A stretch of DNA of 50,397 bases, from assembly GCA_021432635.1 (NCBI GenBank), contig MU270088.1, forward strand, positions 190,641 through 241,037. Reading direction: 5' to 3'. Positions within the stretch are counted from its first letter, which is position 1. Each line of letters opens with the position of its first letter. This DNA is from Thozetella sp. PMI_491 (Eukaryota > Ascomycota > Sordariomycetes > Chaetosphaeriales > Chaetosphaeriaceae). Below the pieces are notes generated by a model that saw only the letters and a list, made by a program, of their open reading frames with translations, searched no databases and was not told where the DNA came from. Made by a program: the position numbers and the translations under genes. This document shows, piece by piece, positions 11,901 through 21,227 of the stretch.

Positions 11901-13167
11901 TGCTTGCGCGCGAAAACATTTCTTTGAGGCTTTGGGATACAAGGTTTTCTTGCAAATCTGGAGTGGGCGGTCCCAATGTCCACTTTGAACCAGCTGGTTC
12001 CTGATTCTGCCTTCTGCCCGGCAGAGGTGGTGTGCTATTAGGCACTGCCGAGTGTGGTAGCATCGGAGTAAGGGTTTCCTGGCCTGTAGGCTTTGAGGTC
12101 ACAGAAGAAATTGCATCGCCTTGTCTCTGGAATTCTGAACATGTTGGCGACTTAACTGCATGACAGTTTTTAACTTCCACGGGAGTCGCTATTGGTGGCT
12201 TCGAATACTGAATATGTGAGTGGCCACCAAGCGAGGAAGACAGCATTGAAGCTTCGGGCTCAATGATCTTCTCTAACGGGATATCCCGTTTAAGTCCAGA
12301 CATTAGATCCAAATCTGGTTCATTTCCCTCCTTTTCACCTTTTACTTCTGCGTCGTATTGCATACTCTGTCGCTGCGGCGACTTGTTGTTTCCAAGTCCA
12401 ACCCACCAGTCATCTAGAGCTATCCTGCCTTCCATGAAAACCCCAAGGCCTTTGATCATCTTTTCGCTTCGCCAGTGACATTCTTGGGATCTTGTAATCT
12501 CTAAATGAGCCATGATGGCAGTGACTATGTCACGCAAGAATGTTATTTCAACATTGCTTAGTCGGTCCCTTGGTTTCTCGTCCAGAAGGGACAGGGTACC
12601 GATGCTGAGCCCCGATCTGGCGCTGATCGGCATTGCAGCATAGAATCGCAGGGATGGGTGGCTCCTAACGAACGGCTGATCCTTGAATCCGTCGTCTTGA
12701 ATAAGGTCGCTGATGATCAAAGGTGATGGCTCCCACAACTCATCGCGAACCCCTTCTTGTAGAGAGAGTGCATCAAGAGCATCCCCGCAAAGCCCTTGCG
12801 GCCTGGGCAATGCGGTACATCCAAACCAAAGACTATTCCCGTTTTCTTGAACCGAATCGGACAAGAGAGATGATCTCTGTGTAGCCTCGGCAAAAATGTA
12901 CTCGGTAGTTTGGTCAACTAGTGATATCAGCGCACGCGTTGTGTTCAGGCGCAGAGTCGCAAGTTGAGCGAAGGCAGTCAATGTTACGTCAGATCCGGGT
13001 CGATGGACATGATTTGATGCGAAGTGCTGCGCGAATGAGGATTGAAAGTATCTAATTCGCGAGGTTAGTTGACTCAAAAGACCCGACTACAATGAATCAG
13101 GCAAGCGTACCGGCGTAGATCTGTCTGCTCAGCCGTCGCAAAAGCGAGCTCTGAATTCTCTGCCATC
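8915..13167 (-). CDS. Fungal hybrid histidine kinase (GAF-HisKA-HATPase-REC)
   Basis: Seven minus-strand exons: about 13167-13111, 13051-11823, 11767-9985, 9937-9794, 9697-9385, 9326-9197 and 9144-8915; about 1,294 residues. An N-terminal GAF-like sensor (about residues 35-200; LTAFAQLATLRLNTTRALIS, YAAMPI) is followed by a disordered stretch, a dimerisation domain with the phospho-accepting His near residue 648 (SVSHELRSPLHG), an HATPase with N box (LFGNALKYTD), G1 (DSGRGI) and G2 (GTGLGLS), the bridging motif FVSKPCGPQKLAK, and a C-terminal receiver with VEDNEINL, phospho-acceptor Asp in MDISMPVMDG and Lys in TKPV. The protein would autophosphorylate, pass phosphate to its own receiver and feed a phosphorelay; the signal is unknown. 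There are no membrane segments, so it is cytosolic. Introns are 47-96 bp, several with CTAAC-like branch sites. The 9985/9938 intron could instead begin at 9993 (56 bp). The ATG at 13167 is one base out of frame with exon 2 (five-A run 13140-13144), so the true start is unresolved. Confidence 0.88.
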
Positions 13168-13586
13168 TTGCGATTCGGCGCGTTGAACAACCGAACAGCC
13201 TCAGAAAGGCGCGGTTGGTAGGTGCAGTGTGTAGTGATGAGAGATGGGTGTCCTTGTTCAGGCGTAGCTATAATGCCGGGGAGGGCCGGAAGGCCGGTGT
13301 TCTAGCGTCAAATATGCTAAAGAGGTACGCGGCGTGGGATGCCGATTCGGCCCGTAGGTCGCCAACGTCTTGCCGCACTTGCGAGAAGACCTGGTTGAAG
13401 ATGTGTGATTGGACGCACTTTGCAAAACGTGCTGTCCTCTTGAAACGCAAAAGGCGCTCGGGAGGGAAAGCGCTAGCGCCCAAGTAGGGCTAGCCTGAGC
13501 CTATAACAGACATTAATTACAATCTTCGCTGTTGGGAGTAGAGCGGCACAGCCACGCTGTAACCCTGTTGCCACTACAGCCAAATC
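13168..13586. other. Upstream flank of the kinase with protein-like minus-strand frames
   Basis: The minus strand shows open, protein-like frames upstream of the kinase exons: 13483-13268 (71 codons) and, in another frame, about 13310-13140 leading to the ATG at 13167. They do not connect in one frame and no domain is recognised. They may be leading exons of the kinase, a short upstream gene, or decayed coding DNA. Confidence 0.3.
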
Positions 13587-13655
13587 GCCACTACCACGAC
13601 AGCTGAATCGCCACTGCCACGACAGCTGAATCGCCACTACCACGACAGCTGAATC
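13587..13655. repeat. 23-bp tandem repeat, three copies
   Basis: Three head-to-tail 23-bp units at 13587-13609, 13610-13632 and 13633-13655, each of the form GCCACTaCCACGACAGC followed by TGAATC. The middle unit differs by one base (G for A). A degenerate partial unit precedes them at about 13570. They lie about 270 bp upstream of the Mutator-like transposase fragment and may be part of that element's subterminal repeats. Confidence 0.85.
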
Positions 13656-13688
13656 GCTAACGTAATCCATAAGCGAGTGGGGGGTCCC

Positions 13689-13733
13689 ATAGCGGCGGTA
13701 CCGCCGCTTTATTATCTGGCGGGTACCGCCTAT
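13689..13733. repeat. GGTACC-centred palindromes
   Basis: Two GC-rich inverted repeats lie side by side: AGCGGCGGTACCGCCGCT (about 13691-13708) and GGCGGGTACCGCC (about 13718-13730). They sit between the 23-bp tandem repeats and the transposase fragment, in a non-coding stretch that also holds CCCTAACCCTAGG (13748-13760). They could form hairpins and may belong to a transposon end. Confidence 0.6.
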
Positions 13734-13921
13734 TAGGTAAACCCAGACCCTAACCCTAGGATCCCCCATATGGGGGGGGGAGGGTCTGCAACCACCATAT
13801 CTAAGATCGTATGACCTTATATTTTAAAAAATAAAGCGGCCAGCTGGCGCAGTGGATATCTACGCGAACGCGTCGCGTAAAAGATCTTAAACCTAAGCAA
13901 CGCTATACGAGCTTGATCGAT

Positions 13922-14419
13922 ATGGCTTCGTTTCCAGCCGACTGCCTCCCCCCTGAAGGTGAGTTTAGCTCTCGAGAGGAGCTCTTTCGTTCTATCAATG
14001 AATGGGCATCAACTAGAGGATATGCCTTTATAAACGGCAAATCTTCCAAGCAAAAATCAGGAAAGCAAGTAATTACATATGCTTGTGATCGACGAGGCCG
14101 GCCAGCCGATCCAACTATCCCCTGCCAACGACGAACAACTACACGTGGAACCGGTTGCCAGTTCTCGATACTGGCTAAGGAAGCTCTTGATAAGACCAGT
14201 TGGACTCTTCAATATCGTCCAGATCCACGGCACTCGATCCACAACCACGAGCCAAGTCCTCATTCACTAGCTCATCCAGCCCACCGTCGCCTGCAAGTGG
14301 CAGATCAAGAAGCAGTTACGAAGCTATCTACTGCTGGTGTAAAGCCAAGAAATATCCTCGCTTATATGGGCGTCGCAAGCACGTCATTTGTTGGGCTTAT
14401 TCATGCAAATAAATGCTAG
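13922..14419 (+). pseudogene. Mutator-like transposase, FAR1-type N-terminal fragment
   Basis: An open frame of 165 residues from the ATG at 13922. It matches the FAR1/WRKY-GCM1-like DNA-binding N-terminus typical of fungal MULE transposases: FSSREELFRSINEWASTRGY, then ITYACDRRGRP, TTTRGTGCQF, ILAKEALDKTSWTL, HSIHNHEPS and HPAHRRL. The spaced Cys and His residues (ACDRRG, GCQF, HNHE) are the zinc-binding positions of the fold. After AGVKPRNILAYMG similarity stops, and the whole DDE catalytic domain is missing, so the fragment cannot transpose. No transposase remainder is seen before the DUF4112 gene at 14522. It is a truncated element or, less likely, a domesticated DNA-binding protein. Confidence 0.85.
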
Positions 14420-14521
14420 ACAACATAAACTACCCATCGCTGTGACGCAACGAGAATTTTGGCTACGCCCTCACTTCTTGTCCCACACTACTACTCCTAG
14501 AAGCCACACACTAGAACTGCG

Positions 14522-15450
14522 ATGGCCTCAGTTATGACGGTTCTCGTCAAGAAGACGTTGAAGGAGTCCGCCAAGAAGAGCATCAACTCATCCGTAGGCC
14601 GCACCCAATCACTCAACCAGCTAAAGGACTTTTGTATCTTATATGTTCAATAGAACCCCTTGGAGGAGTATGTTGAGGTGTATAACAAAGATGGACGACC
14701 GACTGGGAAGTTGAAGAAACAGAGAAGGGGTATGCCGCGAGGACTCTCTTTAAACGATGCCATCATCCTCCAGAAAGTACGGATGTATGCGTACCGCCTT
14801 GATATGTCCCTATTCAATTGTTGCGGCATCCGGTTCGGCTGGAGTAGTGTCGCAGGGCTGATTCCAGTGTAAGTGAACAAAGCCAAAATTGCGTTGCCAA
14901 CTATTGTCAATGGTAGCTCCTAATACGATATAGAATTGGTGATTTTATTGATGCTTTTCTGGCGTTGATGGTGATCCGATTATGTAGAGGTATCGATGGT
15001 GGCCTTCCGCGGATGCTCCAGGCCCGCATGGTATTCAATGTCGCCTTTGACTTTGGTATTGGCTTGATCCCGCTACTGGGCGATCTTTTCGATGCCATGT
15101 TCCGCGCAAACACCCAGAATGCATGGCTTCTTGAAGCCTACCTCCAAAAGAAGGCTGAAGCCGAGAGAAGAGAACAAGTCAGTGTCTCAAATGCTGACAA
15201 CTTGAAGCAGAGCCCAGGGCTCCTAGGTCCTGGAGGCTCCAAGGAGAGACCTCACATGATTCTGAGGGTCTGCAGAAAATTCTCCGCGGAGCCCAGGACT
15301 CCTAGGTCCTGGAGGCTCCCGGGATTCGGTCAGCGCGGCTCAGATGGCCAGCGCGACCCATATGGCCAGCGCGCGCAGGGGCCGTTTTGCGGTTCCCCAG
15401 ATCTGCTCGCCGCCACAAGCACTGCCTCATCTCAATGGGAGTTGTTTTAG
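14522..15450 (+). CDS. DUF4112 family protein
   Basis: Three exons at 14522-14593, 14654-14868 and 14934-15450 give 267 residues. The introns are 60 bp (GTAGGC...ATAG) and 65 bp (GTAAGT...ATAG). The start is the ATG of MASVMTVLVKKTLKESAKK, an N-terminus typical of fungal DUF4112 proteins. The conserved core follows: RRGMPRGLS, RAYRLD-like AYRLDMSLFNCCGIRFGW, the hydrophobic AGLIPVIGDFIDAFLALMV, GGLPRML, then FDFGIGLIPLLGDLFDAMFR and ANTQNAWLLEAYL. The two IPxxGDxxDA hairpins suggest a small membrane-associated protein; the biochemical role of the family is unknown. After RREQ (about residue 179) the tail of roughly 90 residues looks unlike the family and contains a 30-bp direct repeat (15210-15240 and 15290-15319), so it may be read-through into foreign DNA after loss of the original stop. 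It lies between transposon fragments. Confidence 0.85.
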
Positions 15451-15942
15451 GCCCCAGCTAAAAATAGCCAGATGCAAGCAGCTGGGTAATAGCCGCCCAG
15501 CCGGTGGGCATCTAACCCTTCTAAATCAGCTTTACGCCAGAAGTTACCACTGCAGGCAGCTCGTGGCTCTGGTGTCCAGGAACCAGGCTTACAGCCTCAA
15601 TATTATCCAAGAACCCGGCTCGCACACTAGCTAGGCCAGTTTGTTTTAACTTTATTTATTCGCGACTAATAATACAGCTAAAGTCTCTTTACCTACTTAT
15701 TCTCTAGACCTAATTTCTTCCTAGATACTACCTAGCTTTAGCTTCTGGCAGGCTAGGATCGCTACTAGCTCGCTAGCGATATAGTAGTACATCTTAGTAA
15801 AGGAGTGGTATATTTCCCTGGTATAGGTATTAGTATGGGTAACAATATAGCAGATAGGAGCAGGTTAGCAATAGTATTGCTGTGTTGCAGCGTTATAAGA
15901 GGATATTAACCTGGTATGGGCTAGAGGTTAGGAAGGAAGAAC
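15451..15942. other. Intergenic; composition falls towards AT
   Basis: No gene seen. From about 15640 the sequence becomes AT-rich with many CTAG and TATAG words, the look of mildly RIP-mutated repeat DNA. The stretch may include the 3' end of the minus-strand LINE that follows. Confidence 0.4.
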
Positions 15943-16087
15943 TGTAAGGCCCTAGAGTATACAGCCTTACAACAGGGCATATAGCTATAAGTAGAACCTA
16001 GAAGGTTCTTGAGTAAGGGAGAATAGCTAGTATGACTCTAGTATAGGCTATAAGTAGCCTAGGAGTCAGGCAGGAAATACAGGGGAT
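15943..16087 (+). mobile_element. Partial gypsy LTR (first 145 bp)
   Basis: It begins TGTAAGGCCCTAGAG and runs to GGCAGGAAATACAGGGGAT. It matches the first 145 bp of the LTRs at 36470-36720 (reverse complement) and 36939-37189 (direct). In the stretches compared, the differences are C/T and G/A, and this copy retains most of the C and G. The match ends abruptly at 16087, so the last ~106 bp of the LTR are missing. Confidence 0.85.
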
Positions 16088-16399
16088 GAAGTTAAGGTTT
16101 ATTATTTAATATATTATTATTATTACTATACACTGTTGCACCCTAGTGGTGCTCGGTCCCTCTACCTAATATATAACGCAGTAAACCATGCCTTAGAAGG
16201 CTAGACAAAACCTGTGTTCAACTTGTCTACAGGGGATCCCTTGCTTTTCACTAGGGCTTTGCCTGGGTTCCTCACTCGTCTCAGCAGTTTGTCAGAAACC
16301 TAGCTGGTGCTGGGTCATCCCCTGTGGGAGGGGGGGCTCTTCTCGAGCCTCTGAGGCCTGGTTCTAGTCCCCTGGTATATCTCCTGCTATCTCTACTAT

Positions 16400-18836
16400 A
16401 TATTAGAACTGTAGGAATTAGTTAATAATAAGCAGCTAGTGTATTATAATAGCTGCTATATCTAGTCTATCGAGGAGGGTATTAACGTTTATTTATATAA
16501 GTATTACTTAGGGGGCGATAGCAGCTTATAAATAGTCCTAAGGGCCCTGCTCTTATTTATAGTGTAAAATAATATAGTGGACCGTTTCTCTGCCTTTTCT
16601 ATAGCTATATATTGGTGATTCGATCCCTAATACCTTCCTCTGGTATAAGAAGGCCTAAAGGCTTATTTTACCTGTATATACTTGTATAAGTAGGGAGCTT
16701 TTATACTATTATAGCCCTTTATACCTTTTATACTTAAGCTCCTAGAATAGTGAGTTATCTGCTAGCTTATAGTTAGTCCTAGGGCAGTTGTTAATTGCTG
16801 CTTGGTAGGTTTTGTCCTACTTTACTTCCTAGTCCTGTTAAAGGGCTGCCTTAGGTCTGCCACTATCTTATATCTATTTTACTACCTATTTAACCTACTA
16901 GGCTAGAATAGGCAGGGTTTTTCCTACTAGTCTATATTGTCCCTTTATATATATCTGGTTAGCTATAGTCTAGCAGGTCCTGTAGATAGTGTTTAATATA
17001 CCTGCCTCCTTTATTTGCCCTAAGGCTCTGGCAAGTTATTTATAGCTATATAAGTTAATAAGGGGAATATCTGTCTCTATCTTAAGGTTTTACTAAGGGG
17101 TTGCTTAGTAGGCGCCTAGGGTTTATCAGAGGAAAGTATTCTAGGTTGTCTAAAGGATATAAATCAGGCCCTTCTTACCTCTATCTCCTAGGGTATGCCA
17201 CAGTACTACATTATAGGTTATAGCTGCTTGTACTACCTTGATATAGATTTCCTAGTAGTGTTTTATTATACTTTTTTATATTACGCCTATTATCTGATCT
17301 ACAGTAGGCTATAATCTTTTAACATGGTTAACTTATTTGTAGATATACCTTCTCTAGTATAGCTTCCTGTCTAGCTAGACCCCTAAGAACTAGGCAGACT
17401 CTTTTAGCTTGACCTAGGTGGTTCCTAATTATATCTTATTTAGGCAGGGTTTATAACTCCTTATAAAGTATAGAATCTCACTCTTCTTAAGGGCGAATTA
17501 TATCTCTCTTACTGCTGCCTAGTCAGTATATACCTACTACACTGCCTAGAGCTGGGTATACATACAATATCTATCCTAGCTAAATACCATCAGATTAGTA
17601 TTATCTATAAACCCTACCACCAAGATGTTAGAGCATGCCTCTAGGTCTTGGTATAAGGTAGTAATAAATAGTATAAATAATATTAGCGACAGGGGAGAGC
17701 CTTACAGTACTCCTACATTAACCTGTCATTCAGCCACTGTTTCCCTATTAAAAATAAGGCGAGCCGTTCGCCCGGTTAGAAAGCTGCCTATCCAGTCCAA
17801 TACCCATTCCCTAAATAGCTTTAGATATACTATCCTAAATACTACTGCCTAACTAACTTTACAGGGTCCAGCTAAGTAGGGGTATCTAACTAGGGGGGTT
17901 GGTAAGGCCCCTTAACTAGATAGCTCCTGACTTACAGCAGTTTATAGTCGTTCCACATGTAAGAGCCTCTAGGCTATCTAGGTTTACACCTTAAGCCACT
18001 ATTATATACAAAATATCCTCTAGGTAACTAATACATGCATCTATCCTCTCTGGCTAGATATATAGCTTCTCCTTAGGGTATTGATAGCAACACTATATAT
18101 ACCAGCCTAATCTTCAACCTAGTCTATAACTATATCTATAGCCCTAGAACTATAACAACCTAGGTATAAACCAGGGCTAATTCACTAGGGAACCAATAGT
18201 GATACCCCCTATAGCCACTAGGACTAGGTCCCTATTCTATAACAATCTATTAGTTATATCTTCCTATAAACAGGCTAACCTATACAGCCCAAGTGCGAAT
18301 CAGGGCTAATATATTTCCTATAAGCCTTAGTCCTATATATCTACCACAGCCTATATTTCCTTAGGCACAACCCTAAGTTCCTACTTCCTATTACCTAACA
18401 AGGGTCTCCCTATAAGGCTACCTGAGTCAATAATAGTTCAGTAGCTAGCCACCTGTCTTCCTACTGGCCAGATAACTACTAGGCTATCTATATCTTACCC
18501 CTAGGAAAGGGGGCTAATAGCTACCACGCCGGTATAGTATACTAGCTGCTTCCTAACTATATTAGAAAGCCCTCTAGGACTAACCAACCCTGATCTATCA
18601 CCTATATCAACTCGCTAGTAGTGCGCTGTTTATTAAGGAGTAAAGCACTACTGCTTTAGGGCTATATCAGTCACCTATAGACCTTTTTCCTTAATAGATC
18701 TGGTATACCACCGTCTCCCTAGTCGATTAACAACTTCTATTACTAGTTTGTTATACAGGTAGCTTTCACTCCTACCCTCATAAGTCCCTCACTAGGCATA
18801 ACTAGTCTTTCAGGGCCTCTCTTAAAGTAGGGCAGG
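16400..18836 (-). mobile_element. Tad-like LINE (non-LTR retrotransposon), RIP-mutated
   Basis: The minus strand reads as a LINE reverse transcriptase with interrupting TAG/TAA codons where Gln, Arg or Trp are expected. Near 17830-17590 it shows WIGSFLTGRTARLIF, then GVL-stop-GSPLSLILF (the GVPQGSPLSPILF motif), then VVGFIDNTNL, where the catalytic Asp-Asp pair has become Asp-Asn. Near 17090-16850 is the RNase H-side linker ETDIPLINLY and QLARAL-like sequence. Elements of this kind copy themselves through an RNA intermediate; this one is dead. Its borders are approximate: the upstream end stops at the Helitron fragment (18837) and the 3' end lies between 15640 and 16500. Mutation is milder than in the block beyond 24.3 kb. 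Confidence 0.8.
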
Positions 18837-20064
18837 GCTAGAGGTGTTGCAGCTCTCCTTCTGCCAGGCGGGAGAACAGCCCATTCTCGCTTCAAAATAC
18901 CAGTGAACAACTTAGCAGAAGACTCGATATGTTCAACCTCCAGGTCATCTAATGAAGCTGAACTCTTCCGTCGGACAAAGCTGATTATCTGGGGACGAAG
19001 TACCTATGCTGCATAAGCATTGCTTTGAAGCCGTTGATCGAACGCTACGAGATATCTGCAATCAAGACGCCCTATTTGGAGGCATACCTACAGTATTTGG
19101 AGGCGATTTCGCTCAGATCCTACCTGTGGTACGTGCAGGAAGCAGAGCTCAGTTGGTTAGTTCCTGCATACAAACATCTTACCTATGGGACCATATTTCC
19201 ATCCGATACCTCCGAAGAAATATGAGAGTCACAGCTCTAGAGCCACTAAATCAGCAATATATTAAGTGGTTACACGATATTGCTTATAATCCGGACTTCT
19301 ATGGTATTATCCAAATGCCTTTAAATATAAGCCGCTTCTTCTTACTACCCGAACTATGTGATAAGATCTACCCACTTTACATCCTTACAAAAGCTTCGCA
19401 CGACTATACCATCTTGGCCGATCGATCAATCTTAACAGCTAGAAATACAGCTGTAAAAGATATCAACAGCTACATCATAAAACAGATGCCCGGAGAAACA
19501 TACACCTATTTAGCGACTAATACTGTTGAGGAATCTGGGCAACCTGATAGCGAGGAAGCCGACGCACCGATATCACCAGAGCTTTTAGCATCTTTAGACT
19601 TCTCATCTATCCCTCCTCCAAAGTTAGATTTGAAGATTGGCTGTCCTGTTATCCTGCTACGCAACCTCTTTCCCGAACGTGGTTTATGTAATGGCACCCG
19701 GCTGGTGATTATATCTCTTGGCAAGGCTGTTGTTCATGCTCGAATTTTAACAGGCGATTTCAAAGGCGAAATTACATTCATCCCCAAAATCAAGTTGTTT
19801 AGCTCTCCTGCTGATTACCCTTATATAATATCTCGGTTTCAATTTCCATTCCGCCTTTGCTTTGCCATTACAATCAACAAAGCTCAAGGTCAATCGCTCG
19901 GATATATCGGGATAGATCTACGGGAACCGGTGTTTTCTCACGGTCAATTCTACTTCGCAATGTCTCGAGCTAGAGATATCCGCAATGTCTTTCTTCTTCT
20001 TCCTCCAAGAGAACAATCATCCTGCAATATTATGTATCCAGAAGTCTTACTTACAGATAATTAA
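18837..20064 (+). pseudogene. Helitron Pif1-like helicase, 5'-truncated and frameshifted
   Basis: The C-terminal helicase part of a Helitron Rep/helicase. The visible order is [20 protein letters not shown] (motif Ia region), LIIW|DEVPM (Walker B), GGDFAQILPVV (motif III), RRNMR (motif IV region), then INKAQGQSLG and FYFAMSRARD (motifs V and VI), with the stop at 20062-20064. The Walker A motif and the N-terminal Rep nuclease are missing because the element is cut at 18836 by the LINE. A +1 frameshift falls in the four-G run 18991-18994, exactly inside Walker B, so the upstream and downstream parts are in different frames. Codon use and composition are normal, so RIP has not touched this fragment. 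The intact protein would unwind DNA during rolling-circle transposition. Confidence 0.9.
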
Positions 20065-20091
20065 AAAAAAGACTGATTACTCTCAACGAGT

Positions 20092-20113
20092 GCCCGCGTC
20101 ACGCGGGCTCTGA
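20092..20113 (+). mobile_element. Helitron 3' terminus (hairpin plus CTGA)
   Basis: A perfect 7-bp stem with a 3-base loop (GCCCGCG TCA CGCGGGC, 20092-20108) lies 28 bp after the helicase stop. It is followed by T and CTGA (20110-20113), which fits the CTRR end of Helitrons. Sequence homologous to a TPR gene resumes within about 8 bases. The host base after the end is G, not the usual T, so the exact border may differ by a few bases. Confidence 0.65.
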
Positions 20114-20118
20114 GAACT

Positions 20119-20433
20119 CGTCCCGACACGCTGACGAGCATGGCCAACCTAGCGTCGACGTTTTGGAACCAGGGCCGATGGGAAGAGGCTGAGAAGCTGG
20201 ACGTGCAGGTGATGGAGACTTCTCAGAACAAGCTCGGGGCTGACCATCCCGACACGCTGACCAGCATGAACAATCTTGCTTATACCTGGAAATCTCAAGG
20301 CCGGGACTCTGACGCTCTGGCCATGATGAAGGGCTGCGTTCAGGCTCAACAGCGAATCCTTGGTCAGAAGCATCCAAACACTCTATCATCTTTAGAAACG
20401 TTGGAGACATGGACTCGTTCTGGTGTGGATTAG
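20119..20433 (+). pseudogene. C-terminal TPR repeats of an NLR-type protein (fragment)
   Basis: The frame from about 20119 to the stop at 20433 encodes kinesin-light-chain-type tetratricopeptide repeats of 42 residues: PDTLTSMANLASTFWNQGRW, then GADHPDTLTSMNNLAYTW and GQKHPNTLSSLETLETW. These repeats form the ligand-sensing end of many fungal NLR proteins (NB-ARC or NACHT plus TPR), which act in self/non-self recognition and cell death. Only about two and a half repeats remain; the nucleotide-binding domain and effector end are absent to the left, where a Helitron end abuts the coding sequence at about 20113-20118. Without a start of its own (ATG at 20140 is internal to a repeat) it is best read as a truncated gene end. 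Confidence 0.85.
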
Positions 20434-20973
20434 TAGATATTAGCAACAGTAGTGACATTCAATTGACAGAAACTTTGGTTGAATTATGTGAGCTACGATA
20501 AGTCGATTATGCTACATTACCGCAGTGATCTATGGAATAATACCCCCGAAACCCATCGGACCTGCCACCAATGTGTACAGCAGTGTTTGAGAATAAGTAG
20601 CATCTGACTGACAATATCATTAAAGGTCTAAAGAAGCCTCCAATGCCAGATCTGTCGTAAGACCCGACAATTGATTGCCTTTCTGGTCAGCGATTTCCCT
20701 CGCATGGTGGGGCCGTACAGCCACAGCCGTGGCTTAAGATTAGGCTTACCCCTGTGGAATATAATTCCGCGAAGGGAGAGCGTTCGACACATTCTTTTCC
20801 TTCTAAATAAGGATCGGGGGTGGCTGGTAATATCGGAACATTTCGGTCTTCAAGCGCCAGTCACTCGTTATCAACACAATCGGGCCATTGATATGGATGC
20901 GTTAGGAGGGGAAAGGGGTACTAGGCAGCTGGGAAGGAGGATATAGTGGCTTTGGTATTAATTGTTAGCTCCC
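20434..20973. other. No supported gene
   Basis: Normal composition; presumably 3' flank of the TPR fragment. The frame 20671-20946 has no recognisable domain. Confidence 0.4.
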
Positions 20974-21150
20974 TCCCTAACGATTAGGGAGCTACGGAAG
21001 CCATTAGGTGGTGGGGCAGTGGGGCACCCTAACCAGAGGACCAGTATGCCTCAAGGAGAAGACCGGGGCCCTGTAAGGAAGCCTTCTTTGGTCAGGGTGT
21101 CCCACTGCCCTACCACCTATTAGCTTGTGTAGCTCCCTAATCGTTAGGGA
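20974..21150. repeat. Foldback MITE with ~70-bp terminal inverted repeats
   Basis: The left arm (20974 to about 21042) and right arm (about 21080-21150) are inverted copies. The first 22 bases (TCCCTAACGATTAGGGAGCT and the next two) are identical, and similarity continues through AGGTGGTGGGGCAGTGGGGC / AGGTGGTAGGGCAGTGGGAC. The outer ends are themselves palindromic (CCCTAACGATTAGGG). The interior is only about 40 bp and non-coding. This is a non-autonomous DNA-transposon-like or foldback element, 78 bp from the 3' end of the DUF3435 gene. No clear target-site duplication was made out. Confidence 0.8.
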
Positions 21151-21227
21151 AGGGACTCTATATTTTCAAAATTACACATACTGTACAACCGGGCAGCTTC
21201 TATGACAAGTTCGGCCCAATAAATGAG

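Noticed and set aside
13834..13880. A-box-like TGGCGCAGTGG suggesting a tRNA or SINE promoter
   Set aside because: One mismatch in the A box, no B box at proper spacing and no acceptor stem.
15943..16087. Complete solo LTR
   Set aside because: Only the first 145 of 251 bp are present; it ends abruptly at 16087.
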